This document shows positions 53,162-64,000 of a DNA stretch of 64,000 bases, one piece after another. This stretch comes from Loxodes magnus (lineage: Eukaryota; Ciliophora; Karyorelictea; Loxodida; Loxodidae): NCBI GenBank assembly GCA_946699065.1, contig CAMPDV010002009.1, forward strand, positions 1 to 64,000, in the 5' to 3' direction. A program made the position numbers and the translations under genes. The notes below the pieces were generated by a model that ran no database searches, had not been told where the DNA came from, and saw only the letters and a program-made list of their open reading frames with translations. Within the stretch, counting starts at the first letter, position 1. The number at the start of each line of letters is the position of its first letter.

Positions 53162-56100
53162 ATGGAAAAAATAACTAAAGAATAATTTTAAGATAATATT
53201 TCTAAATGTTAGGCTAAAGCTCATTAAAGGAAATTATATAGTAAAAGCTTGAGTAAGTCTTTTATATTTTAAAGATTAAGTTGGTTATAGCTATAAATAT
53301 GCTCATAATATTCTCATTATTAGAAGCTCTTTAAGTAATATTTTTATGAGTAACCACAGCAAAGCCATTTTAGATATATCGAAAAATAAGAATAGTTTGA
53401 ATATAATTAAATCTAATATTTAGTTACTTATATTTTAATTATGAAGAATATTAATTAGAAATAAGTAGGTTTTATATTTTCATATAGACAAATTAAATTA
53501 AAGCCTGAAGACTGATAAAAGTAATTTTGTAAATTAAAGTAGAATAGCTTTATAGATGATTAGGCTTTAAGCTATTATTATTTTAACATTGGAGTAATAT
53601 TTATATAAATTTAAAATAAATTAAGATGATATATGAAAATAAATATTCTATCCATTAATAATTCTCTAGAATTCTTTAGCAATTACTTCTAAAATTAAAT
53701 CTTCAATGTTTATTACTCTTCCTTATTGCTTAATTATATCCCACATTATTTAATTCATCTATAGCTTTTTATTTTGCTAATTAATAACTATTAAAGAGTT
53801 ATCATTTTTATTTAAAACTAGAAATTATTAAATTCAGTCAAAGAGAAGAGCAAAATGTTTGATATTAAAGCTTTAAGATTCCTAAACATTATATTCTTAA
53901 AAAGATACAAATGAAGAACAAAATAACTATATTATCTTATTATTTCATTAGTTATTTACAATTTGTAATCAATTACTAAAAAACTTATTAATTTAAATAA
54001 AAAATCCTTTTTCCTAGAAAATTAAATCAAACCTACATTAATCTAAATATATCAAATACGTATCATTATCAATCTCTAATTAACTTGGAAATACATATAA
54101 AAACTTGGAAATTTAAAGCAAGGCGATAAAGAACAATTAATTATATCAATGTTTACTTTTATTTTCATATGAAAACAATTGCTATCAAAATATAACTTAA
54201 GATTTAGAAATTTTTTTAATAATGTAAGCTAAAATTTCTTGATTAATTGTAAAGATGTCAGAGATAAAAAATCCTTTTCGTATATTAAAAATATGGAATG
54301 TAAATTTGCTAGATAAAGCTTTAAAAGAATGAAAAAATAGGTTGCTAAGCATTAAAATATTGCGCATAAATTTAGAATTGCTAAATATTCAATTTTGCTT
54401 ATTATTTTTATAAATATTTGTAAAATTTATCTATTTAGAGGCTTTATAAGGAAATTTTGTATATTTGGATATCTTTACAGAGCTTTAAGATTAATTAAGG
54501 CTATTAAATAAATGGTGATACTCTCTTGGAATTATTTTGAACTTACAGATGAGATTATGGTAGTAAAGAATCTTATAGTAGTTTTAAATTTATTTGAATG
54601 TAAAATGCAATATAAAGTGAATGACAAATATAAATGACTAAAATTTGAATTAGAGGCAATTTAAGAAAGGAAAATGATATAAATATGTTTAAAAATTAAA
54701 AACTAAAAGTATTTATTTGACATTTATAATTACAAAAAGAAAGACTAGTTGAATGCAATTGCATAGCATTATTAATACATATTAAATAATATATTTGAAA
54801 ATATCTTATAGAGTAATTAATTTCACTTCATTCTATAAAATTATGGATTTATAAAATTAATTTAAAAATAAGCTTTATAACTTTGAATGATAATTATAGT
54901 TATATTACAACTTTATTTTAATAGTTCCTTATCTTGCTTCCAAGATAGTGGTATTTAATTTGCAAATTTATATTTTGATGATTATTTATATTTTAAATAA
55001 TATATCATAGACAACTAATAATTACTAATTATATAGCATTATTAAATATTAAGATAACTCTTAAATTTATATTTAAGAGTAGTAAATAAAATTAGCTAGT
55101 TTATTAGAAGCAAAGTGTAAAAAGAAAAATATGAATTAATTATGTTTATGACAGTAAAAGTTATTAATCTCTAGTATTGTAAAATTAATATTTTTATTTA
55201 ACTTAAATTTGAAGAAGATTCATTTAAAGAATTAAATATTAAAAACTATTATATCGATATAAATTTACTTAGCATAGTTTAAATATTAAAATAAACTAAG
55301 CCAAGGAAAAAGTAAAAAGGCCTTTAATTGTTTACAATATAAAAATTGTTAAATTTGGGTATTATATACAAATAATTAGTTATTTACACTAAATCATTAT
55401 ATAACTAAATTATTTAAAATCAATTAATATTACCAATCAACATTCTTTTTATTCAATTCATCCAAATGTTCATGGAATTATTCCTTGAATTTCTAAGAAT
55501 ATTTTAGCTTAGTTTTTATGATTTTTTAGAAAATGAATCAAAAAATAATAGTATTTTAAAATGCATATAGTAGACTATTTCTAAATATCTGTCTTTAAAT
55601 AATAGAAATAATAAAAATCAAATTATTTTAATTTTAATAAATCCATTTTTTAATTTGATATCTAAATGCTTTAAGGTAAAAAAATTAATGAATCATCTAT
55701 AAAGGAAATACTTTTCCTATAAATTGAAAATAAATTATAGTGCATTATGCTTAATTTATTTTAATTAATAAAATTAGTATTTAGAATGTATTTATAAGTA
55801 GATTAATCTTTTATTTGCATAAATTGATAGTAATCTAAAATGCCTTCTAATATATAAACTATTTCATTACTTAGCTTTTTTATTTGCTTAGTGGATTTTT
55901 AAAACTATTTTTTTCTTTAGCAATATTAAAAAATATATAAAAGTGATATCTAAAAGCATTTAGACTTTTAAGTTATTTTTTCTATTGAAAATAACCTTTT
56001 TTTGTAATAAAAAGCAATAATTAGGAAGATTATTAAGGAAAAGGCTATTTAAGTTTCAAATTTCATTAAATGAAGATGTTCTCCTTTGACAATAATTAGC

Positions 56101-56947
56101 CATTTTTAGTTTCATTAAAATTAATTAAAAAGCTTATTATCTATTTTTTCAACAATATATCAACCATTAATGTAAATTTAAGTTTCAATCTTTATTTTAT
56201 ATATTTAAGAGAAAATAAAGATAACATTAAAACTTAGCTTTATTTAAACATAAAGCACTAAATAAAGTTATTTATAAAAATTGAAACTTGCATCCATAAC
56301 AAAGATTTGTATATAAACTTATAGTATTAAATTGGAATTAAATTTAATAAAATATTCTATTTTTAATTATTAAACATAAACAAAATTATTATTCAATTTT
56401 GATTATTTCTCATGCTTGTCATAAAGAATTAAATAATATTTTTAATTTTATTTATTTAAGTTAAAATATTTTAAATTATTACTTTTATAATTTAATCATA
56501 TTTCTAAACCACTAAGCATTATTATACTTTTTACTTAAACATTTATATCTTTATCTTAACTATTAATTAGTACAAAAATCTCCAATTACTAATCAAATCT
56601 TAAATAAATAGGAGATCCTAAAAATAAGAAAACTAAAAACCTATTAATTATGCTAAATAGATATTATCATGTAAAATTAAATTTAAATTATTTCCTCTCA
56701 TTCAAATACGAAAGTTATTAGAAGAGTATCAATGCTTCAAAAAATTATTTTTCTTATTTTTATCTAAATTAAATTATAACAACATTGCCATAATAATTAT
56801 AGTCAAAATCTCTTGCTTGTAGAAAATTAGTCACAAAATATTTAGATTATAGAGTGCATATCACCTCAATAGTGCGTATTTCTTTAATCAAATTTATAAA
56901 TTTTTAAAGTTCTTTTTAGGAGTTCATTACAAATGCTAGCTCATTCT
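53162..56947 (+). CDS. Candidate long Lys/Asn/Ile/Gln-rich gene (TGA-depleted frame)
   Basis: From ATG 53,162 (MEKITKEQFQDNISKCQAKA) this frame has few TGA codons. In 54,000-56,500 my hand count by forward frame is 14, 16 and 5, the last being this frame. It has none between 54,887 and 56,086, and only two from there to 56,947. Each TGA can be read as Trp (for example KPEDWQKQF). The translation has many Gln written as TAA/TAG, no recognised domain and few Gly, Ala or Val residues, which is also what non-coding AT-rich DNA would yield. The frame enters minus-strand retroelement DNA at about 56,836. I treat it as a possible gene supported only by codon statistics. Confidence 0.35.
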
Positions 56948-57140
56948 TGAGAGGCTTGTATTCTTATCGGGATACTATCTTGGAAATCTTAGTGTCTGGT
57001 ATTTTTTAACTTGCGTTACATTAGCTTCCCGTTCTTTTCTTCTCTCTTGTCAAGATTTATGTTCCGTTTTTCGCACATAGGGCATCTCCTAAACCAAGGC
57101 TTTACCAATCTCAACGTGAGTATTATTTTCCCCTTTTTAA
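56836..57140 (-). mobile_element. Retroelement 3' fragment, minus-strand relative of the 48.0-48.3 kb repeat
   Basis: Read on the minus strand it ends with ATTGAGGTGATATGCACTCTATAATCT (56,848-56,874), against the plus-strand TTGAGGTGCTACGCGCTCTATAATCT at 48.3 kb. Upstream it shares GAATACAAGCCTCTCAAGAATG with aligned positions at 48.2 kb. The encoded peptides are also alike (KRTLKIYK against FLTLKIFIK). GC content is visibly higher than in the flanks, as expected for an insertion. Confidence 0.5.
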
Positions 57141-57144
57141 TTTA

Positions 57145-57561
57145 AATAATATAATAAATAAATATTATTATAGAGAGCGTAACACATCGTTGACGCGCAG
57201 TTCTTTCAACATTAATATTTAATATTAAAAAAGTGTACTCATAATTCTTATTTTCATTCTAGCTGTTAAATAAGCCACGTCAAATTCCCCAAATAGGGAA
57301 TCTACTTATTAAAAATTATTCTTTAATTTTGAACTTAATGCTAGAGTCTTCTTGAATAAGATCCGAATAAGAATTAGTAATTAAATCTCTAGCAGCCCGT
57401 CAATCAAATGTTCATAATGCTAGTAAGAACTCTTGGTAAGTCAGGTATGTCTTTTCCGAGTTTATTCACCCTTCCCCGTAGTGGTACTGTTCCAAGATTA
57501 CTCGTAATGCAGTATACACTGCACCAGATTACCTACTAGTTTTCCTGACCATGACCGACAT
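57145..57561 (-). mobile_element. Second minus-strand retroelement fragment with small ORF
   Basis: Ends with GTGTTACGCTCTCTATAAT and ATTT repeats (about 57,150-57,190), the third copy of the terminal motif. Upstream on the minus strand is an ORF of about 127 codons from ATG 57,561 (MSVMVRKTSRQSGAVYTALR, then LALWTFDWRAARDLI and FPIWGIWRGLF) with four TGA read as Trp. The plus strand is also open here, so the strand assignment rests on the terminal motif. No domain recognised. Confidence 0.45.
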
Positions 57562-59452
57562 CTATATTTTTGATAATAAAATTTAAGAGGAAAACTTATA
57601 ATGGTTGATCAATTAATCTATTTAAACTAATATTGATTTTAAAAGACATAAAAAAGATTTAAATCATCAAAATTCTTAATGGGGATAAAAATAAATTATG
57701 GATTTAACTGGATTTATTTTTATGGAAGTACTTAAAATTTTACTTTCTGATCTTTAAGAGAAAAAGTCTTACTAATAAATATTTTGGTATAGTTCCAAAA
57801 ATAAATATATTTAATTAACTGGTTTATTAAATAATGAAGCTTTTAAATATACCAAATTAAGAAAGAATAAGAATTTTAATTTATGTAAAGTTATAAATTA
57901 AAAAATTAAGCTCTTAAATAAATATCTACTTAAACTTATTAGTTAATTCTATAATTAATTTTTCTTTTCAATTTCCTATTATTATATTTATATGTTTCCA
58001 TTTTATTTTACATAAAATCAATCAATATCTAATTCATTATAAGGCCATATTTTAAGATACTCTATCTTACTTTAATTTTCTATTTTTTTCGTCTTTTCAA
58101 TTTTCTGAAATTTGGATGATAAATTTATGAAATAAGAATATCCATTTTATATATATCAGCTACTTATTACCTTTAAACTGCTTAAATATATTTAAAATAA
58201 TTAAAATACTTAAAAATACTAAAAGGTAAAAAATAAGCTATTAAGAAATAAGAGTGAAGATAAGATTGCCAAAATATGGCCTTTGAAAGTAAAATATGGG
58301 CATATTCTATAAAATAATCATACTAGCTATTAACATATTTAGAACTAAATTAAGTAATCTAATTAAAAAACTGAATTAATATTTCTATATGAACATTTAA
58401 AGTTTCCCATATTTTATCTAATTTCTTTTTCTAAAATATTGGTTTATTTAGAAAATTTTGGTCTAATTAAATAATATTGTCGAGTTATTTATTTTTACTG
58501 GATTTTAAAATTTTATTGAATGCATTAAAATAAACTATTTAGATATTCCTTTTAAACTAATCCATTTCTTTTACAATTATATCAATTCTAAAGCTGATTA
58601 AGTTTATAAATATCTTTACACTAAATTTTTAACTTATTAATGCAAATTTAGCATAAAAATAGCACAAATTTGAAAAAATAACTACTAATAAGCAACTTTT
58701 TGGTTTTGCAGCTTATTATTAAATTTGATTTTAACAAGAAATATATTTATAAAAATAAACTTACTTTTAAAATTAATATAAATAAGATATATAAAATAAT
58801 AAATAGAAATACCTAAGATTAGATTAAAAAGGATACTTTATAGTTAAATATTTCAAAAGATATTAAAATTATTAAACTAAATAAACTTTATTTCAAATAC
58901 CTATTATTATAATACTATAGAGTTTATATTTAAAATTATAGATATCAAGAATAAAGCTATAATTCATAATCAAAATAACTATTAAATTTAAAATTTTATG
59001 TAAGTTAGAAATTAAAATGTAAGAATAAATAATTAGAATATTAAAACTTAAAAAGTTTAAATCGTTTAATAGTTTATAAAAAAGTTTATAAGTTCAAGTT
59101 TTTTAATCCTCTAGAATCCATCTAGTTTGACTTGGAAGAAATGGATTTTATTAAATTTGCAAAATTTATTACTGCATCTCATCTATTTATTTATGTTCTT
59201 CATATTCCCTTATATAAAGGGATTCTTGAATCTCATATTATCTTTAATTTGAGCTTATGTTTTCGCTTTATTCTATTTATTACAATATTTTTGATAATTA
59301 TTGCTATGTTGTTAGAGAATTTTTTTATTTTTTATGACAGGATTCTATCATCTGTTGACTATCCTTTTATTTCTTCATCAATTTTATTATGCTCATCTTT
59401 GGTAATTTACTTTTCTTATGTAATTATATTATTTTATTTTTTATTTTATTGA
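57551..59452 (+). CDS. Candidate long ORF with hydrophobic C-terminus (TGA-depleted frame)
   Basis: From ATG 57,551 to TGA 59,450-59,452 the frame has only three TGA codons (58,106, 58,517, 58,595), all readable as Trp. It would encode about 633 residues. The last 103 (from ATG 59,141, MDFIKFAKFITASHLFIYVL) are free of any stop-like codon and contain two to three likely membrane helices (for example RFILFITIFLIIIAMLLENF and LVIYFSYVIILFYFLFY). The first part is Lys/Asn/Gln/Tyr-rich and may simply be AT-rich DNA. The safest claim is a small membrane protein at 59,141-59,452; extension upstream is speculative. Confidence 0.35.
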
Positions 59453-59611
59453 AAATATTTCTTATATTTTTATAGTATTTCATCATATTTTTCTTTGTAG
59501 CCTATAATTTTTTAAATTAAGTTATTTAGATTTTATATTACTATAAATAAAAAAATTACCTTCATAAAATTATTTCATTTAAGCAATTTTTGAATCTACA
59601 ATTTATTTCTA

Positions 59612-61663
59612 TCATCTTATTTCGCTAATAATAAACTTTGAGAAAATAAAAAAAACCAAGAAAATTACTATGATCATTATTGCAAACTTAATTATCGATT
59701 TAATTTAATTCGCATGTATTATTTGACATTTTTTTACATTTGCTCTATTTTTCTAAAACTATTTAAAGATCAAAATCTCCATCATCATATTAGCATTCTT
59801 CGTATAAACATTCTTAATCACATATCCAATCTCCTATATAATGCTATAAACATCCTTGATTTTCACAAAAGATAATATTATCTTTATTTTAAAATTCGCT
59901 TAATTTATTTTTACAATCATCCTATTCACCTTTTCTATCATATTTACACTAACTATTTAAACAAATTAAATCACATTCCCCATCGCCTATTCACTCTGCT
60001 AAACATTTTTTAGGACAGAAAGTACAGTCACTTCTATCATAATCGCATTATATTATATTACATTATAAGTCGCATATTCCATCATTTAATCAATATAATT
60101 AGCATCCATTTTTCTCACATTCCTTCTCATCAAATTTTACTTTCTAATCTTCTTGAGGGCAATCTTCCGCGTCATTTCAGCAGTCTTCTATATTACATGC
60201 TTTATCACAAATTCCATCTGATAATCAAGATACAAAGCATCAATCTTCATCGTTACAATAATAAGATTCACAATCAGGCCAATCAAAATAGCATTCCTTT
60301 CAATAGCATTCTTAATTACATACTCCATCTCCTATTTATCATAATCCACAAGAACAATTTTCAAACAAATTAAAACTTCTATGACAATCTCCTCCATTAT
60401 ATAAGCATTCTTTATTATAGCATTCATAGTCACATATATCATCCCCTATTCAATGCTTTTAACAATTATCTAAACAGTTATTCATTATTGATGGTATTTA
60501 AATTATTTGCTTTCTACAATCTCCAGAGTCAAAATTACAAGTTGCGACGTTACAAAAGTAGTCACATTTTCCATTTCCCAATTCTTTTATATTACATCCA
60601 TTAGAACATTCACAATCTCCTCCATCAAAAAAGCAAGCCTAATTGTTACAATCAGAATCACATTATCCATCACTTATTCATGAGAATTAACAATTTATTG
60701 AACATTCACAGTCTCCAAGATCATAAAAGCAATCTTCATTAAAGCAATGATAATCACATATGTCATTTCCTATTTCTTTAGTATTACAATTTTCTGAGCA
60801 TTAGCAATTATAAATGTTTTCTTTAAAACATTAAATTTTTCGACAGTCTTAATCACATTCTTAATCTTAACTTCATTACTCGCTTTAGCAGCTTCCTGGG
60901 CAATGACAATCTAAATTATCAAAATTGCACTCTTCATTGTAGCATGATTTATCGCAATATTCATCCCCCAACCAATTATAGAAGCAATAAGGAGAACACT
61001 CACAATCACCTTTATCATAATCACAATCTGATGCCAAACAAGAATAATCACATATTCCATCACCCAATCAATTTATATTACATAGATTATTACAATTACA
61101 ATCTCCACCATCGTAAAAACAATTGGCATTATTACAATCATTGTCACAAAATGAATCTCCTATTCAATTAAAAAAACAATCTTAAGAGCATTAGCAATGC
61201 CCTCCATCAAAATTACATTATATATTGTTGCATTCTTAATTGCAAATACCATTTCCAAGAAAGTTTTAATTGCAAGTATCTGGACACTTGCAATCGATTT
61301 AACCTTATTCATTAGTATGATTCATATTTAAATATCGAAACATTCTGGTTCACAAACTCAATTTTCTATTATTCATAATTGCATTCGATAGAAAAGAAGT
61401 ACTGATTTATAGATAGGAAAGCTTTCTAACTACCATTCTTAGTTTGGTTGTTTTCATTTATAGCTATGAAATTCTAAAACTTATTTTTTAGATGATAAAG
61501 TATAAACTTTTTTAATCAGTTATCTCATTATTGTGACTTATCTAAGAATTCTAATTCTCAATTTAATTTGTTTCTTTTTATTTTTGTTAATATTTTTCTG
61601 AGAAAATTTTAATTAAAATCAAAATTTGATTATTTTAATATGATTTTTCAATAATGTATCCAT
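59612..61663 (-). CDS. Multi-LNR (Lin-12/Notch repeat) protein, 14 repeats
   Basis: One minus-strand frame from about 61,305 down to 59,760 encodes 14 consecutive Lin-12/Notch repeats of 30-38 residues, of the form C-x3-C-x2-3-W-[IL]-G-D-G-x-C-D-x2-C-x4-C-x-[FY]-D-x-G-D-C. An example is NWLGDGICDYSC. In Notch such repeats bind calcium and hold three disulfides; an extracellular or secretory-lumen protein is inferred. Trp before [IL]GD is written TGG in repeat 4 and TGA in most others (for example 61,164 and 61,068), which shows UGA is Trp. Upstream, a second frame from ATG 61,663 carries IENWVCEPECF, like IGDWICDQEC of repeat 14, so an intron or frameshift lies near 61,287-61,340. At the end, a +1 frame (59,641-59,694) encodes a clear membrane helix and stops at TGA 59,612; the LNR frame itself stops at 59,562. 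A type I membrane protein is likely but unproven. Confidence 0.78.
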
Positions 61664-61970
61664 CGAGATCACGTTTTAGCTAAAAAACTTAAATTAAATA
61701 AGAGCATAAAAATATTTGATTGAAATAATTTTTAATTATTATCTTAAATAAAAAAATTTAGTTTTTAATATTTTTTATAATTTAGATTAACTTAATATTA
61801 TATTATCATTTTAAAATTTGTTATAGACTGATTCATTCTAATAATCATTTTATTTTGGAAATTTAAAATGAAGAAGAGAATAGCTTAGCGAAGTGATTTA
61901 ATAATCCTTTAAAAATAATTCATTATTAGATATAAAAAAATTACATAAAATATTAGTTAAAGATATAATT
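61664..61970. other. AT-rich intergenic DNA, nothing recognised
   Basis: Separates the LNR gene from the 3' end of the retroelement copy. It would hold the LNR gene promoter, but no motif was identified. Confidence 0.4.
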
Positions 61971-61984
61971 GAAATATTTGTAAT

Positions 61985-62806
61985 TTTTTATTATATATAT
62001 ATTTTACTAAAATGTTTAAAGATTTGCTATCTATGGATTTTCAACCAGGTATCTGCAGACAAGTTTTTTATGCGGTTGTATTCCACGGCCCTTTTTATTA
62101 GTGGGAGATTACCATTTTGTATTTTCAATATAGTACACTAGAAACTTTTACTTGTAGATATCATTTACCGTTATCCAAAATTGATCTAGTCGGCGTAAAG
62201 TTCTACGTTGTTCTCTTTCATTTAATTTTCTCCATTTTATCTATTTCGAAAAAGATGATATCAATTCAGCATCTTTTTACTATAGGTATAGTTAAACGAC
62301 TAGTAGGAAATAATTTTTTTTCTATTTTTCGTAATCTTTCTTCGAATTTTGGATTAATAATTTAAGGTTCTGCTTTCTATTCTTTCTAAACTTCAATTTA
62401 GATTTTTTCAAATATATCATTAAATTTCTTTTTGAGTACTATTGAGATTGTAGCCATAATTGCTCATGGGTAACAAGCTTATTTTAGATGAGTTGCCTTT
62501 TAAGTATATCCATCTCGTTATTATTTTTATTAATGTTAGTTGTTAATTCGCGTGATTGACAATTTTAGTTGAAAATTGTCTCTTCTTGTATTTTTTTTAA
62601 AATTACTCGATCAATTTTTGCATTTCTGTGGGAAAATCTGTAATATTTTGTTATGATTCCACAATGCTGTCATAATTTTACCTCATTATTCTAAAATAGA
62701 ACTTTCTTGTGTCTTTTCAGTTTTACGTGATTATTTAACAGCTTGTCTCCTAGCCTTTCTAATGGCGTTTTTTAAGAATCTAATGTTCTATTCCATATTT
62801 TTTCTT
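61985..62806 (-). mobile_element. Second copy of the ORF1-only retroelement
   Basis: Homologous along its length to the element at 48.4-49.2 kb. It has the same N-terminus (MEQNIRFLKNAIRKARRQAV from ATG 62,796), the same coiled-coil core (KRQLIQNKLVTHEQLWLQSQ against RRQLIQNNLVTEQQLYEQSQ), and the same tail (KWRKLNEREQRRTLRRLDQF, WITVNDIYK). The tail carries TGG at 62,232 and 62,175, where the first copy has TGA. The 3' end shares ACCTGGTTGAAAATCCA and the run GCAAATCTTTAAAC, then TA repeats. Frame changes near 62,410 and 62,270 and a lost knuckle mark it as decayed. No clear target-site duplication was found. Confidence 0.6.
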
Positions 62807-62899
62807 AATTTTAAATGTAATAGATGCTAATCATTAATAATTAAATTAAATGTTAACTTTTTGACTTAATCAAATGTATTTCTTTAATTTTTAAAAGAA

Positions 62900-63543
62900 C
62901 TAGCAACTCCTTGAACCAGGTATCATCCTTTTGTAGATTACTTAAGGCATAATCTAAAGTCTTGCACTCTCATTTCATATTTTCTATGCTTCTTTTCTTC
63001 TCAGTTTCTCAGATAAAGTGCAGTTACTAAGCAGATGTTTCGGAGAGTGACAGTACAAACTCTTCTTTCCAGGTTTCTTTTTTTCTTTATTTCTGTTTTC
63101 CCAAATCCTGGCTATATGACTTCCATATTTACTGGTATTTATTTTTTGATCCCCCATTTTACAATCTTCTCATTTATAAGTATTTGAGTTTTTTTCAATT
63201 TAAAAGATTCTTCAATTTTTTTCGTAGGATTCTTATATCTACTTTGAGCTCCCAAATTACTAACGTTTGATCTATAAACTTGTTGGAAATAATAATATTC
63301 GACATGTCTCGGCAACTCTTGCTGTATTTAAAATATTACGTCATCTTAGTGATCAATCTATTTTTTCATGTCCTTCTCCTTATTAATTAGCACAAGGATT
63401 AATCTTGCTATATCTTCCTAAATCATTCTGAATCTGCTCTTTGTTGAAATCCCCGAATCCAATTCTAAGATTTAATGTATGATTTGGGCTTGTTTGTCCC
63501 TAAATTTCTTCTTTTAAGACAAGTTCTAAGTTGATAATGTCAT
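62900..63543 (-). pseudogene. Third, more divergent ORF1 copy with zinc knuckle
   Basis: From ATG 63,543 one frame reads QKKKFRDKQAQIIHQILELD, RMIQEDIARLILVLINKEKD and MKKQIDHQDDVIFQIQQEL, a coiled-coil like that of the other copies. After a shift near the G-run at about 63,150 the frame gives MGDQKINTSKYGSHIARIWE, KKPGKKSLYCHSPKHLLSNC and TLSEKLRRKEAQ. DQKIN and C-x4-H-LL-x-N-C align with the 48.4 kb copy, but the first knuckle Cys is Ser. The 3' side has TACCTGG at about 62,920, as in the other copies. It lies just upstream of the second copy in the same orientation. Confidence 0.55.
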
Positions 63544-64000
63544 GCGTTTTTATTTTTTGATTGTTTAGGAGCGATTATTTGTAGTTATCTTAGATAATTT
63601 TAAAAGAAGAATCAATTTTGAAGAAGATGTGGATAAAAGAACTAGTTTTCTGAGTTTCTCTCTTTTTCATTAGAAAAGATACATTTTTAATATAGCAATT
63701 TTACTAAACTACTTTTAAAGATTTGATTTATTTAAAAAATTAATTCTTCAATCATAATAAAAATTTGTATGCTAATTAATAAATTTTTAAAAGACTGTTT
63801 TTATTAAATGTGTTTCTCCCTAATTTTTTATATTAAGTATTTTAAAAATGTTAATAATTTAAAAACTGTAATTATAGTAATGAATTTCTCATTTTCTAAT
63901 TTTATTTTATAATAGAATGAAATAAAAGGAAAGCAATTAGGATAAAAATATTATTTGATGCATGGCTCAGGGATGAAACAGATAATGAATGTATTTAAAT
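63544..64000. other. AT-rich DNA to window end, no gene supported
   Basis: The frame of the third ORF1 copy stays open for some way upstream (TTNNRSQTIKKQKR), so its true start may lie near 63,600. Beyond that nothing was recognised. Confidence 0.4.

Noticed and set aside
60944..61171. Plus-strand His/Asn-rich 75-codon ORF
   Set aside because: Antisense of the Notch-repeat gene.
62117..62365. Plus-strand 82-codon ORF
   Set aside because: Antisense of the second ORF1 copy, whose minus-strand homology is clear.

Overview
The window looks like nuclear DNA of a ciliate that uses all three standard stop codons as sense codons. TAA and TAG align with CAA/CAG glutamine codons between near-identical protein repeats. 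TGA aligns with TGG tryptophan codons in three unrelated coding regions: the Notch-type repeat gene near 60-61 kb, the zinc-knuckle ORF1 copies at 48.4 and 62 kb, and the paired WERD motifs at 50.5 and 51.4 kb. TGA also seems to end the arrayed genes, so it is probably tryptophan inside genes and a stop at their ends. That combination is known from karyorelictids (NCBI table 27, e.g. Loxodes) and, with extra stop codons, from Condylostoma (table 28). I infer such a ciliate but cannot name the species. ORFs called with the standard code are misleading here; most are antisense or out-of-frame shadows.

Region 1 (1-43,010) is one head-to-tail tandem array. It has 27 complete and two partial copies of a gene on the minus strand, each with a spacer of about 480 bp, giving unit lengths of 1.36 to 1.80 kb (usually about 1,555 bp). 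Each gene encodes a low-complexity Tyr/Ser-rich protein of 290-437 residues (most 356) built from variants of the motif YYYYDS followed by LLEKSERPYSYSQAP or shorter linkers. Copies differ by whole in-frame modules (38, 28, 43 or 46 residues). Only copies 2, 11 and 12 carry internal frameshifts. No known family was recognised.

Region 2 (43,011-51,430) is a patchwork of mobile-element-like coding DNA. It holds a minus-strand coiled-coil gene, a decayed LINE-type retrotransposon (zinc-knuckle ORF1 remnant, then an ORF2 with reverse-transcriptase-like and C-terminal Cys/His motifs in several frames), a compact ORF1-only element between 13-bp direct repeats, and two related, frameshifted ORFs ending in WERD motifs.

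Region 3 (51,431-59,560) is very AT-rich. In one forward frame TGA is clearly depleted from about 53.16 kb to 56.95 kb, and again from 57.55 to 59.45 kb, suggesting one or two long, Lys/Asn/Ile/Gln-rich genes. Minus-strand retroelement fragments (56.84-57.56 kb) lie between them.

Region 4 (59,561-64,000) holds a minus-strand gene with 14 consecutive Lin-12/Notch repeats, followed by two more minus-strand copies of the coiled-coil plus zinc-knuckle ORF1. No tRNA, rRNA, CRISPR array or convincing promoter was seen. All translations were made by hand; frames and breakpoints outside the array are approximate.
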